The notes: a model not told the origin generated them from the sequence alone. A stretch of 5,143 nt of DNA from Campylobacterales bacterium (GCA_027038335.1 JALVWI010000012.1:1-5143), one strand, 5' to 3'; shown: positions 1-5,143, counted from the first letter of the stretch. Made by a program: numbers and translations.

Positions 1-27
1 TAAAAAAAGAGGTTTATCAGTATGCAC

Positions 28-582
28 TTATTGTCCTAACATTTTCTTTTTTAAACTCTCTTGTGCAGGTTTTTTACCAAGCCATATAGCATAAAGAGCT
101 TTTTTAAAATTCATATTTTTAATAGTCAAGATCATTTTTTTATTTTTAAATATAACAAGTCCGACTTGTGGAAAATAGGCAAAGTCGTAAATATCACCTT
201 TACGAATTTTTGTATTGAAAGTTAGTAAAAATTTTTTTAAAATATTATCATCTACTTTATATCCAAGAGATTTTATAGTCTCAAAATCATCACTAAAACC
301 CTCTTTCATTTTAGCTCTAGTTATAAGTGATGATGTGATAACCATTCTTATGTCAGATGAAGAATGTTCATTGATGATTTTTTGAGGATCATTTGTTTTG
401 TTTTGTAAGTATAATGCACCTATATATATATCAAATATGAATTTAGACCTTACTCCGGCTCCTTGTAAAGAGAGAGTATGATTATCTAATATTATATTTT
501 TTTGTATATTAACACCTCCTATCTCTTTGGCAAAAAGAGCAATACTCAATATCATGATATAAATAATAGGTATTTTTTTCAT
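28..582 (-). CDS. Exported chalcone isomerase-like protein
   Basis: The protein has 184 residues. The start is placed at the ATG at 582-580 because a Shine-Dalgarno AGGA (complement of 590-593) lies 7 nt upstream and a typical signal peptide begins there. An in-frame ATG at 699 would add 39 residues that run across the promoters and into flgB. Residues 1-18 (MKKIPIIYIMILSIALFA) form a signal peptide with likely cleavage after Ala18, so the mature protein should be periplasmic. The rest fits the bacterial chalcone isomerase-like family: a LQGAGVRSKFIFDIYIGALY block at about 39-58, then a C-terminal block LYAIWLGKKPAQESLKK at about 163-179, where family members typically carry IWLG-x-x-P followed by a leucine/lysine-rich helix. 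Bacterial members keep the fold but are not known to make flavonoids; some CHI-fold relatives bind fatty acids. The substrate is unknown. The gene is divergent from the flagellar rod operon. Family assignment is fairly firm, function is not. Confidence 0.82.
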   Translation of the reverse strand: MKKIPIIYIMILSIALFAKEIGGVNIQKNIILDNHTLSLQGAGVRSKFIFDIYIGALYLQNKTNDPQKIINEHSSSDIRMVITSSLITRAKMKEGFSDDFETIKSLGYKVDDNILKKFLLTFNTKIRKGDIYDFAYFPQVGLVIFKNKKMILTIKNMNFKKALYAIWLGKKPAQESLKKKMLGQ

Positions 583-606
583 ATAACTGTCCTGATTTTT
601 TCTAAT

Positions 607-615
607 ATTATAACA
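607..615 (-). promoter_or_regulatory. Extended -10 promoter of the chalcone isomerase-like gene
   Basis: On the minus strand this stretch reads TGTTATAAT, a perfect TATAAT (complement of 607-612) with the TGn extension. Initiation would fall near 600, giving a leader of about 18 nt that contains the AGGA ribosome binding site (complement of 590-593). The -35 region at about 630-635 is poor, as is usual for Campylobacterota promoters. The spacer and -35 region overlap the divergent sigma-54 promoter. Confidence 0.65.
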
Positions 616-623
616 TTTTTTTT

Positions 624-639
624 CGGAATGATTTTTGCT
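624..639 (+). promoter_or_regulatory. Sigma-54 (RpoN) -24/-12 promoter of the flgB-flgC-fliE operon
   Basis: The stretch CGGAATGATTTTTGCT has the invariant GG at 625-626 and GC at 637-638, exactly 12 bp apart, with the TTGCT form of the -12 element and an A/T-rich interior. It resembles the GGAA...TTTGCTT type known for C. jejuni and Helicobacter flagellar genes. A T-tract precedes it at 616-623. Initiation about 12 nt after the GC would fall near 650, giving a leader of about 25 nt with AGGA at 666-669. Rod genes are RpoN-dependent in C. jejuni, which supports the assignment. A competing sigma-70 reading (TATAAA at 640-645 after a T-rich stretch) cannot be excluded. Confidence 0.72.
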
Positions 640-674
640 TATAAAACATAGAATTGATTTTGAAAAGGAAAAAA

Positions 675-1103
675 ATGTCTTTTGAGATAAGCAAGTCATA
701 CAATCTGTTGGCTAAAGCGATGGATTATCGAGCTTTAAGGGCTGATTTGATCGCAAGCAATATCGCCAATATAGATACGCCCGGTTACAAATCAAGAGAT
801 ATAGAGTTTGAAACCTCTTTGAAAAATGAGGAAAATAAGATATATAATACACAAAGTCATAAACTAAAACTTGCTAAAACAGATAGTAGGCATTTAGATC
901 CTTTAGAAGATAATGAAAATAAAACAGGTATTATTTTTTTTAGAGATGGACAAGATGCAAGGAATGATGGAAATACAGTGGATTTGGATGTAGAGACTAC
1001 CGAATTAGCTAAAAATAAAGTCATGTACGATGCATTGACCGCAGCTCTTAAAAAAGATAGTGCAATTTTTAGAAGTGTTATAGAAGCTTCAGGAAAGGTG
1101 TAA
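675..1103 (+). CDS. flgB: Flagellar basal body proximal rod protein FlgB
   Basis: This 142-residue protein is the usual FlgB size. FlgB is one of the proximal rod subunits of the flagellar drive shaft; it is exported by the flagellar type III apparatus and assembles in the periplasm on FliE and the MS ring. The N-terminal rod signature covers about residues 17-46, with ASNIANIDTPGYKSRDIEFE carrying the ANxxTPGYK motif common to axial proteins. The C-terminal helix (about 103-142) starts VDLDVETTELAKNKVMYDAL and would form the coiled rod core. The middle (about 48-100) is charged and variable. The start at 675 is preferred over the in-frame ATG at 654 because AGGA at 666-669 sits 5 nt upstream and homologues begin close to this point. 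It is first in the operon, 1 nt ahead of flgC, and lies behind the sigma-54 promoter at 624-639. The assignment is secure. Confidence 0.96.
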   Translation: MSFEISKSYNLLAKAMDYRALRADLIASNIANIDTPGYKSRDIEFETSLKNEENKIYNTQSHKLKLAKTDSRHLDPLEDNENKTGIIFFRDGQDARNDGNTVDLDVETTELAKNKVMYDALTAALKKDSAIFRSVIEASGKV

Positions 1104-1104
1104 A

Positions 1105-1599
1105 ATGGCATTTTTAAGTAGTTTTGATATAAGCGGCTATGGTCTTTCTGCTCAAAGATTTAGGATAAATATCATAAGTTCAAATATAGCAAATGCAGAT
1201 ACAACAAGAACAGATGAGGGCGGACCATATAGAAGAAGAGAAGTTGTGTTCAAAGCTGTCAATTTTGATAAAACTCTCAATAAAAAAATTGCAGAAAATG
1301 AAGATTTTTTAAATTATGAAAATCCCTTGGATGAATCTAATTTGCAAGAAAAAGCGAATCCTGCTATAATGAGCGTGAAAGTAGATAAGGTCATAAGAGA
1401 TGATTCTCCTTTTAAGATGAAGTATGATCCATCCAATCCAGATGCTGATAAAAATGGATATGTGGCTTATCCAAATGTAAATCCGGTAGTGGAAATGGCC
1501 GATCTTATAGAAGCAACTAGAGCTTACCAAGCAAATGTAGCTGCTTTCCAAAGCTCAAAAGCCATGGCTCAAAGTGCCATAGATATATTAAGAGCTTGA
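1105..1599 (+). CDS. flgC: Flagellar basal body rod protein FlgC
   Basis: FlgC is a second proximal rod subunit and stacks next to FlgB and FlgF. The protein has 164 residues. The N-terminal rod domain is at about 5-48, with GLSAQRFRINIISSNIANAD followed by TTRTDEGGPYRRREVVF. The C-terminal region has GYVAYPNVNPVVEMADLIEA at about 118-137 and then the helix TRAYQANVAAFQSSKAMAQS, both hallmarks of FlgC. The segment of about 54-90 is acidic and Lys/Asn-rich and makes the protein roughly 30 residues longer than enterobacterial FlgC (about 134). The start codon lies 1 nt after the flgB stop, and the binding site (AGGAAAGG, 1091-1098) sits inside the end of flgB, which points to translational coupling. 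The assignment is secure. Confidence 0.96.
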   Translation: MAFLSSFDISGYGLSAQRFRINIISSNIANADTTRTDEGGPYRRREVVFKAVNFDKTLNKKIAENEDFLNYENPLDESNLQEKANPAIMSVKVDKVIRDDSPFKMKYDPSNPDADKNGYVAYPNVNPVVEMADLIEATRAYQANVAAFQSSKAMAQSAIDILRA

Positions 1600-1612
1600 A
1601 GGATATTGTAAG

Positions 1613-1906
1613 ATGAATAATTCAATAAATAAAATAAATAACTTAACCGATACGATAAAAAACAGAAATGATTTACAAAAAAGTAGCGGTGATTTTTCTT
1701 CTATATTGAAAAAAAGTTTAGACGAAGTAAATAAACTACAAAAAGATGGCGATAAAGCTATGAGTGATATAGCAACAGGAAGTGTAAAAGATCTTCATCA
1801 GGCCGCTATCGCTATAGATAAGGCTGAACTTAGCATGAAATTGATGCTTGAAGTTAGAAATAAAGCCTTAAATGCCTACAAAGAACTCTCAAGAACTCCG
1901 ATGTAA
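1613..1906 (+). CDS. fliE: Flagellar hook-basal body complex protein FliE
   Basis: FliE is the adaptor that joins the rod to the MS ring (FliF) and export gate, and is the first axial protein to be exported. The 97-residue length is normal. The N-terminus (1-27) is Asn/Lys-rich and probably flexible. Residues 28-96 are the family domain: FSSILKKSLDEVNKLQKDGD, then a helix with DLHQAAIAIDKAELSMKLML and the conserved ending EVRNKALNAYKELSRTPM, matching the VRNK-x3-AYxE signature of FliE. AAGGAT at 1599-1604 overlaps the flgC stop and lies 8 nt before the ATG, so fliE is likely translated from the same transcript as flgB and flgC. It is followed by a hairpin-forming repeat and then the transpeptidase gene. 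The assignment is secure. Confidence 0.95.
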   Translation: MNNSINKINNLTDTIKNRNDLQKSSGDFSSILKKSLDEVNKLQKDGDKAMSDIATGSVKDLHQAAIAIDKAELSMKLMLEVRNKALNAYKELSRTPM

Positions 1907-1910
1907 TAAC

Positions 1911-1973
1911 TTAGGATGTAGGATTTAGGTTTTAGGATTGAAAAAACCCTATATCCCAAATCCTACATCCTTA
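1911..1973. repeat. Long imperfect inverted repeat (hairpin) built from heptamers
   Basis: The left arm 1913-1926 pairs perfectly over 14 bp with 1958-1971 (core GGATGTAGGATTT against AAATCCTACATCC). Pairing then continues with isolated mismatches through 1928-1939 against 1945-1956, closing on a short A-rich loop (1940-1944). It is the only sizeable inverted repeat I found in the window. No clear U-tract follows on either strand, so it is not a canonical intrinsic terminator. It could still attenuate read-through from fliE into the PBP gene, protect the 3' end of the rod mRNA, or be a dispersed palindromic element. Confidence 0.85.
1912..1939 (+). repeat. Four tandem TAGGATT-type heptamers
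   Basis: Four back-to-back 7-mers read TAGGATG, TAGGATT, TAGGTTT and TAGGATT with no gaps. The opposite strand of 1945-1972 reads as four degenerate copies in the same phase: AAGGATG, TAGGATT, TGGGATA and TAGGGTT. The hairpin is therefore two facing arrays of one heptamer, not an arbitrary palindrome. Confidence 0.85.
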
Positions 1974-1997
1974 AATCGCTTGTAATAATCTTTTAAG

Positions 1998-2003
1998 TAT
2001 AAT
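1998..2003 (+). promoter_or_regulatory. -10 box directly upstream of the PBP gene
   Basis: A perfect TATAAT ends 6 nt before the ATG at 2010, preceded by an A/T-rich stretch but no recognisable -35. Initiation 6-8 nt downstream would coincide with the start codon, giving a leaderless or nearly leaderless mRNA. TATAAT occurs by chance fairly often in DNA this AT-rich, so this needs transcript data. Confidence 0.45.
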
Positions 2004-2009
2004 AACTCC

Positions 2010-3773
2010 ATGCAAAAAAATCAACAAAAAAGTGCCAAGATTCCATTTCTTTTTTTTATCCTAGTGCTTGGATTTATTGTGTTTATAGCTGCTTTATTTT
2101 ATTGGGCACAGATAGACAGAAGACTTCCACGGCTATATAAAAAAGAGATAAATAGTGCTTTAAGAGGAAGCATAATATCAAAAGAGGGATACTCTATAGC
2201 AAGTAGCAAAAAACTCTACAAAGCCGTTGTAGATACACGCAATATAAATCCCAACAAAAAAGAGTTATTTATAAAACTTTACTCATTATATAGCGGGGAA
2301 AGTCCAAAAAATATAAGAAGAAGTATCAATTCATACTTCGGTACAGTTGTATTGTCTTATAAGATAGATGCTATATCTGCACAATATTTAAGAGAGTTGT
2401 CAAAAAAACTTTATAGACTTGGAGTGTTTATATCGTATGAAGATAAAAAAAGAGGTATTACTTTTATACATGGACTTGATATTGTTGAAAGTGGAGAATA
2501 TAGAATTTACAACTATAAAGATACACTTACTCCCGTTGTAGGATATATTAGAAAATATGAAAAAAATAGAATTACAAAAGTATATGGAGTCAAAGGGCTT
2601 GAAAAAAAATATAATGATATTTTAAATCCTGTTCAAGACGGCATCATCAAGGGGAACAAAGATGTTCTCGGCAATATTATTTTAAATGGTTATAGCACTA
2701 TAACCACTAGAATAGATGGTTCAAGCTTGCATTTAAATATTTCTTTGAAATTTCAAAAAATCGTAGAAAATATACTTGATAATGCAAAAGATGAATTAAA
2801 AGCAAAAGAGGTTATAGCTTGCGTTATGGAAAGCAAAAGCGGAAAGATACTATTGCTTGCATCATCAAATAGATACAATCCTTCACATATAAAAAAAAAT
2901 CAATATAAAAATCTCAATGTAGATGCTATAGAATTTTCTTATGAGCCCGGTTCTGTAATGAAACCTTTTATCTTTTCACTTCTTTTAGAAGAAAACAAAG
3001 TAAATCCGTATGATTTAGTCAGAATTTATGGAGGAAAATTTAAAATAGGCAATAAAACTATCAGGGATTCTCATAAATTTGACTGGCTTAGTGCTGAAGA
3101 TGTTATAGTACATTCAAGCAATGTAGGAATTTCTCAGCTTGCCCAAAAATTAAATTATGTTGATTATTATAATGGACTTAAAAAGTTTGGTTTTTCAAAA
3201 CATAGCGGTATTGATTTGCCTTACGAACATACCGGCATAATTCCTAGAATCTATAAATTAAAAAGTGAAATATACAAAGCTGTTACAGCTTATGGCTATG
3301 GGATAAGAGTAAATTTTATACAACTTTTAAAAGCCTATAATATATTTAATAACAATGGAAAAATGGTAGTACCAAAGATAGTGGAATATTATCAAGATGC
3401 TTTTGGAAAAAAACATTTTGTTACATCAAAAAGTTATAAGCAAGTCATCCCTGTTGCCGTAGCTAAAAGAATGCAAAAAATACTTATAAAAACTGTTGAA
3501 AAAGGAACAGGTGAAGCTACAAAGATACAAGGACTAATCATAGGAGGCAAAACAGGAACAGCACACATTGCAAAAAACGGTAAATATACCAATCTTTACA
3601 ATAGCTCATTTTTTGGATTTGCAGATGATAAAAATCACTTCTTTACTATCGGAGTACTTGTAAGAAAGCCAACAAAAAAATACTATTATTATGCTTCTTT
3701 GACAGCAGTTCCAATTTTTAAAAAGATAGTAGAAGAGATGGTAGAAGAAGGTTATTTGTCTCCTTCTAACTAA
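2010..3773 (+). CDS. ftsI: Class B penicillin-binding protein, FtsI/PBP3-like DD-transpeptidase
   Basis: This 587-residue monofunctional transpeptidase cross-links peptidoglycan stem peptides at the periplasmic face of the inner membrane, most likely in septation. The corresponding gene in C. jejuni is called pbpB. Residues 1-10 are cytoplasmic and basic, and 11-33 form a single membrane anchor (IPFLFFILVLGFIVFIAALF...). The pedestal has RGSIISKEGYSIA at 52-64, a variant of the class B RGxIxDRxG motif. The catalytic domain shows all three motifs: SxxK at 315-318 (in EPGSVMKPF, nucleophile Ser315), SxN at 369-371 (HSSNVG), and KTG at 514-516 (GGKTGTAHI). YGYGIRVNFIQLLKAY at about 428-443 is also typical of the family. 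There is no transglycosylase or PASTA domain. No Shine-Dalgarno precedes the ATG and an in-frame stop at 1986-1988 rules out an upstream start. The 3' end overlaps the convergent PAS gene by 8 bp. PBP2/SpoVD-like naming is possible, but the family is certain. Confidence 0.93.
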   Translation: MQKNQQKSAKIPFLFFILVLGFIVFIAALFYWAQIDRRLPRLYKKEINSALRGSIISKEGYSIASSKKLYKAVVDTRNINPNKKELFIKLYSLYSGESPKNIRRSINSYFGTVVLSYKIDAISAQYLRELSKKLYRLGVFISYEDKKRGITFIHGLDIVESGEYRIYNYKDTLTPVVGYIRKYEKNRITKVYGVKGLEKKYNDILNPVQDGIIKGNKDVLGNIILNGYSTITTRIDGSSLHLNISLKFQKIVENILDNAKDELKAKEVIACVMESKSGKILLLASSNRYNPSHIKKNQYKNLNVDAIEFSYEPGSVMKPFIFSLLLEENKVNPYDLVRIYGGKFKIGNKTIRDSHKFDWLSAEDVIVHSSNVGISQLAQKLNYVDYYNGLKKFGFSKHSGIDLPYEHTGIIPRIYKLKSEIYKAVTAYGYGIRVNFIQLLKAYNIFNNNGKMVVPKIVEYYQDAFGKKHFVTSKSYKQVIPVAVAKRMQKILIKTVEKGTGEATKIQGLIIGGKTGTAHIAKNGKYTNLYNSSFFGFADDKNHFFTIGVLVRKPTKKYYYYASLTAVPIFKKIVEEMVEEGYLSPSN

Positions 3774-4359
3774 AAATATTGCCAAAGCCCCTTAAAAAGC
3801 CTCCAAATCCAAAACCTTTTTTAAAAAGTTTTTGAACATATTCATCATAAGTAAGTTTTTTCTTTGCCAAAAAGTTATCTAAAAGTTCTTTAGAGGCTTT
3901 CATTCCACCCTCTTTTTCTGCTTCTAAAAGTTTGGCATATACTTGTGTTATCTCTTTTAAAGCATGTCTTGGAGCTCTTACTCTAAAAGAGTAGTATCCG
4001 ACGATTTCTCCATTATTTTTAGCCGGCTCAACTTCGGCAAGCACCCAATAAAATTTCCCATCTTTTCTTAAATTTTTCACAAACGCAAACACTTTATCCC
4101 CCGCTCTTATGCGATCCCATAATACTTTAAAAATGAGTTTTGGCATATCCGGATGTCTTATAATATTATGATTTACACCGATAAGTTCATCTTTTTCATA
4201 AGCAGAAATTTCTATAAAATAATCATTTGCATAGGTAATATATCCTTTTAAATCTGTTCTTGAAACAATATAATCTTTTTTATTTAGCATAATTTCTTCG
4301 TTTACAGGATTTGGTCTAGGAGGTGCTTGTCTTCTATTTAAATTAGCATAATAGTCCAT
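3766..4359 (-). CDS. Stand-alone Aer-type PAS sensor protein
   Basis: The protein has 197 residues, no signal peptide and no transmembrane segment. A single PAS domain spans about 24-130: TDLKGYITYANDYF at 35-48, then HNIIRHPDMPKLIF at 64-77 and VKNLRKDGKFYWVLAEVEP at 94-112. The RHPDMP core and KN..K.G..YWV are hallmarks of the PAS domain of the FAD-binding aerotaxis receptor Aer and of the Campylobacter CetB/CetC proteins. There is no HAMP, methyl-accepting, kinase or GGDEF domain, so output must go through a partner, as CetB does with CetA. Residues 132-180 are charged and helical, and the last 18 are rich in Gly and Phe. The position of Aer Trp79 is Val90 here. The start is supported by AAGG (complement of 4368-4371), 8 nt upstream. 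The gene lies downstream of hemH on the same strand. The role in energy taxis is inferred; cofactor and partner are unknown. Confidence 0.87.
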   Translation of the reverse strand: MDYYANLNRRQAPPRPNPVNEEIMLNKKDYIVSRTDLKGYITYANDYFIEISAYEKDELIGVNHNIIRHPDMPKLIFKVLWDRIRAGDKVFAFVKNLRKDGKFYWVLAEVEPAKNNGEIVGYYSFRVRAPRHALKEITQVYAKLLEAEKEGGMKASKELLDNFLAKKKLTYDEYVQKLFKKGFGFGGFLRGFGNIFS

Positions 4360-4392
4360 AATCTTTACCTTTATGTGATATTTTCATTACAT

Positions 4393-4398
4393 ATTATA
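4393..4398 (-). promoter_or_regulatory. Candidate -10 box for the PAS gene
   Basis: The minus strand reads TATAAT here, in the 51-bp gap between hemH and the PAS gene. Initiation near 4386 would give a leader of about 27 nt containing the AAGG ribosome binding site. No -35 is visible, and the gap is so AT-rich that a chance match is plausible. Read-through from hemH is the alternative, since I see no terminator in the gap. Confidence 0.4.
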
Positions 4399-4410
4399 CT
4401 ATATTTTACT

Positions 4411-5143
4411 TTAATTGACACTATAGTATTCATATAAAAACTCTACAAAACCATCATTATCATTTAAGCAATTACATACTTTATATCCTATGTAATTTAA
4501 TTTTTTAGCAATATTGGCATACTCTATATGAAGCTCTTGAATGGTTTCAGAATTATCAAGTAAAAATGAGATGGGATAGATAAGTACATTTTTATTTGGT
4601 ATAGTTTTTAGTTTTTCTTCGAGTGAGGGACCTATCCATTTTACAGGACCAAGTTTAGACTGATATGCCAAATGAATTTCATTAAATCTTATACCTTTTT
4701 TATCCAACATATCTGATAATATTTGTACATGTTCTTCTATCTCTTTTTGATAACTGTCTCCTTTATTGATAATTTTTTGAGGAAGCGAATGAGCTGAAAA
4801 AATTAGATCTATATTTGAAGCATCACTATCCCCCAACTCTTTTTTTATTTGAGATATAATCACTTGATTAAATTTTTTTTCTTTATAAAACCTTTTTACA
4901 AAAGTAATCTTTGCATCAAAACCTGCTTTTTTTGATTCTTCTACAAAATCCTCAATAGAAGATTTTGTAGTTGTGGTTGAGTATTGTGGATATAAAGGCA
5001 GTAAATATACATCTTTTATATCTTTTTGTTTTAGTTCATTTATAATATCTTTACTAAAAGGTGGGGTATATCTCATAGCATAAGTGATAACGATAGAATT
5101 ATCTTTTTCTCTAAGTTTACGGATAAGCTTTATTGTATTTTCT
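4411..5143 (-). CDS. hemH: Ferrochelatase HemH (5' end outside the window)
   Basis: Ferrochelatase inserts ferrous iron into protoporphyrin IX as the last step of protoheme synthesis. The reading frame stays open to the right edge (last full codon 5142-5140). It gives 243 visible residues, beginning ENTIKLIRKLREKD, out of roughly 300-320 in the family, so about 60-75 N-terminal residues are missing. The internal Met at 5076-5074 is not the start: it lies in the conserved YAMRYTPPF segment. Other family marks are LLPLYPQYSTTTT (about 5013-4969), FSAHSLPQKIINKGDSY with the catalytic His codon at 4791-4789, AYQSKLGPVKW, and PISFLLDNSETIQEL with the conserved active-site Glu codon at 4548-4546. 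The C-terminus ends soon after a CNC pair and lacks the four-Cys pattern expected of [2Fe-2S] ferrochelatases. The sequence reads like C. jejuni HemH throughout. It sits 51 bp upstream of the PAS gene on the same strand. Confidence 0.95.
   Translation of the reverse strand, partial: ENTIKLIRKLREKDNSIVITYAMRYTPPFSKDIINELKQKDIKDVYLLPLYPQYSTTTTKSSIEDFVEESKKAGFDAKITFVKRFYKEKKFNQVIISQIKKELGDSDASNIDLIFSAHSLPQKIINKGDSYQKEIEEHVQILSDMLDKKGIRFNEIHLAYQSKLGPVKWIGPSLEEKLKTIPNKNVLIYPISFLLDNSETIQELHIEYANIAKKLNYIGYKVCNCLNDNDGFVEFLYEYYSVN

Noticed and set aside
1..27. Terminator or gene remnant at the left edge
   Set aside because: There is a run of seven A (T on the minus strand) at 2-8 downstream of the chalcone isomerase-like gene, but no convincing stem before it, and the edge cuts off any further context.
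640..645. TATAAA as a sigma-70 -10 for flgB
   Set aside because: No -35 accompanies it and the perfectly spaced sigma-54 GG/GC just upstream explains the operon better; kept only as an alternative.
654..674. Seven-codon upstream extension of flgB (ATG at 654)
   Set aside because: The AGGA at 666-669 serves the ATG at 675, and the expected sigma-54 start near 650 would leave almost no leader for the ATG at 654.
583..699. 39-residue N-terminal extension of the chalcone isomerase-like protein (ATG at 699)
   Set aside because: It would read through both divergent promoters and into flgB, and would bury the signal peptide that starts at 582 behind its own good ribosome binding site.
857..1111. 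84-codon open frame on the minus strand inside flgB
   Set aside because: It lies fully opposite a confidently assigned flagellar gene, has no domain-like sequence, and its Ser/Leu-rich make-up is what the complement of an A-rich gene gives.
1309..1551. 80-codon open frame on the minus strand inside flgC
   Set aside because: It is antisense to conserved FlgC coding sequence, rich in Ile, Ser and Tyr as an artefact of AT-rich DNA, and shows no recognisable motif.
1911..1980. Rho-independent terminator after fliE
   Set aside because: The stem is strong, but what follows (CCTTAAATCGC) is not a U-tract and there is none on the other strand either, so it is recorded as a repeat with possible attenuating effect.
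4415..4420. Perfect TTGACA on the plus strand
   Set aside because: It lies inside the 3' end of hemH, no -10 is found 16-18 bp downstream, and no plus-strand gene follows.
4411..5076. hemH starting at the ATG at 5076
   Set aside because: That Met is part of a conserved internal ferrochelatase segment and the frame stays open to the window edge, so the gene is truncated by the window and not short.

Overview
The window is AT-rich and looks like chromosomal DNA from a Campylobacterota (Epsilonproteobacteria) member, perhaps a Sulfurimonas-, Sulfurospirillum- or Arcobacter-like genus; the genus is a guess. The reasons are the gene order flgB-flgC-fliE followed by a class B penicillin-binding protein gene (the order I recall in Campylobacter jejuni), a Campylobacter-like sigma-54 promoter of the form GGAA...TTTGCTT, a Campylobacter-like ferrochelatase, and heavy use of AGA and A/T-ending codons.

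Layout, left to right. Positions 28-582 (minus) encode a small exported chalcone-isomerase-like protein of unknown role. A 92-bp divergent spacer (583-674) holds an extended -10 promoter for that gene and, overlapping its upstream part, a sigma-54 -24/-12 promoter pointing into the flagellar genes. Positions 675-1906 (plus) are the tightly packed rod operon flgB (675-1103), flgC (1105-1599) and fliE (1613-1906). A 103-bp gap (1907-2009) contains four tandem TAGGATT-type heptamers that fold against an inverted copy of the same array to form a long hairpin. It also contains a TATAAT box placed so close to the next start codon that the mRNA could be leaderless. Positions 2010-3773 (plus) encode an FtsI/PbpB-type peptidoglycan transpeptidase. 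This gene converges with, and overlaps by 8 bp, a minus-strand gene (3766-4359) for a stand-alone Aer-type PAS sensor. Upstream of that on the same strand lies ferrochelatase hemH (4411 to the right edge), whose first roughly 60-75 codons are outside the window.

How the genes fit together: FlgB, FlgC and FliE build the proximal rod and its attachment to the MS ring/export gate, where the flagellum crosses the periplasm and peptidoglycan. The neighbouring transpeptidase works on the wall during septation. The PAS protein is probably a flavin-based redox/energy-taxis input that would act on the same motility system through a partner receptor. HemH makes protoheme. This is mostly conserved housekeeping and motility DNA. 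I see no phage, IS element, CRISPR array, tRNA or rRNA. The least explained structure is the heptamer-built hairpin between fliE and the PBP gene.
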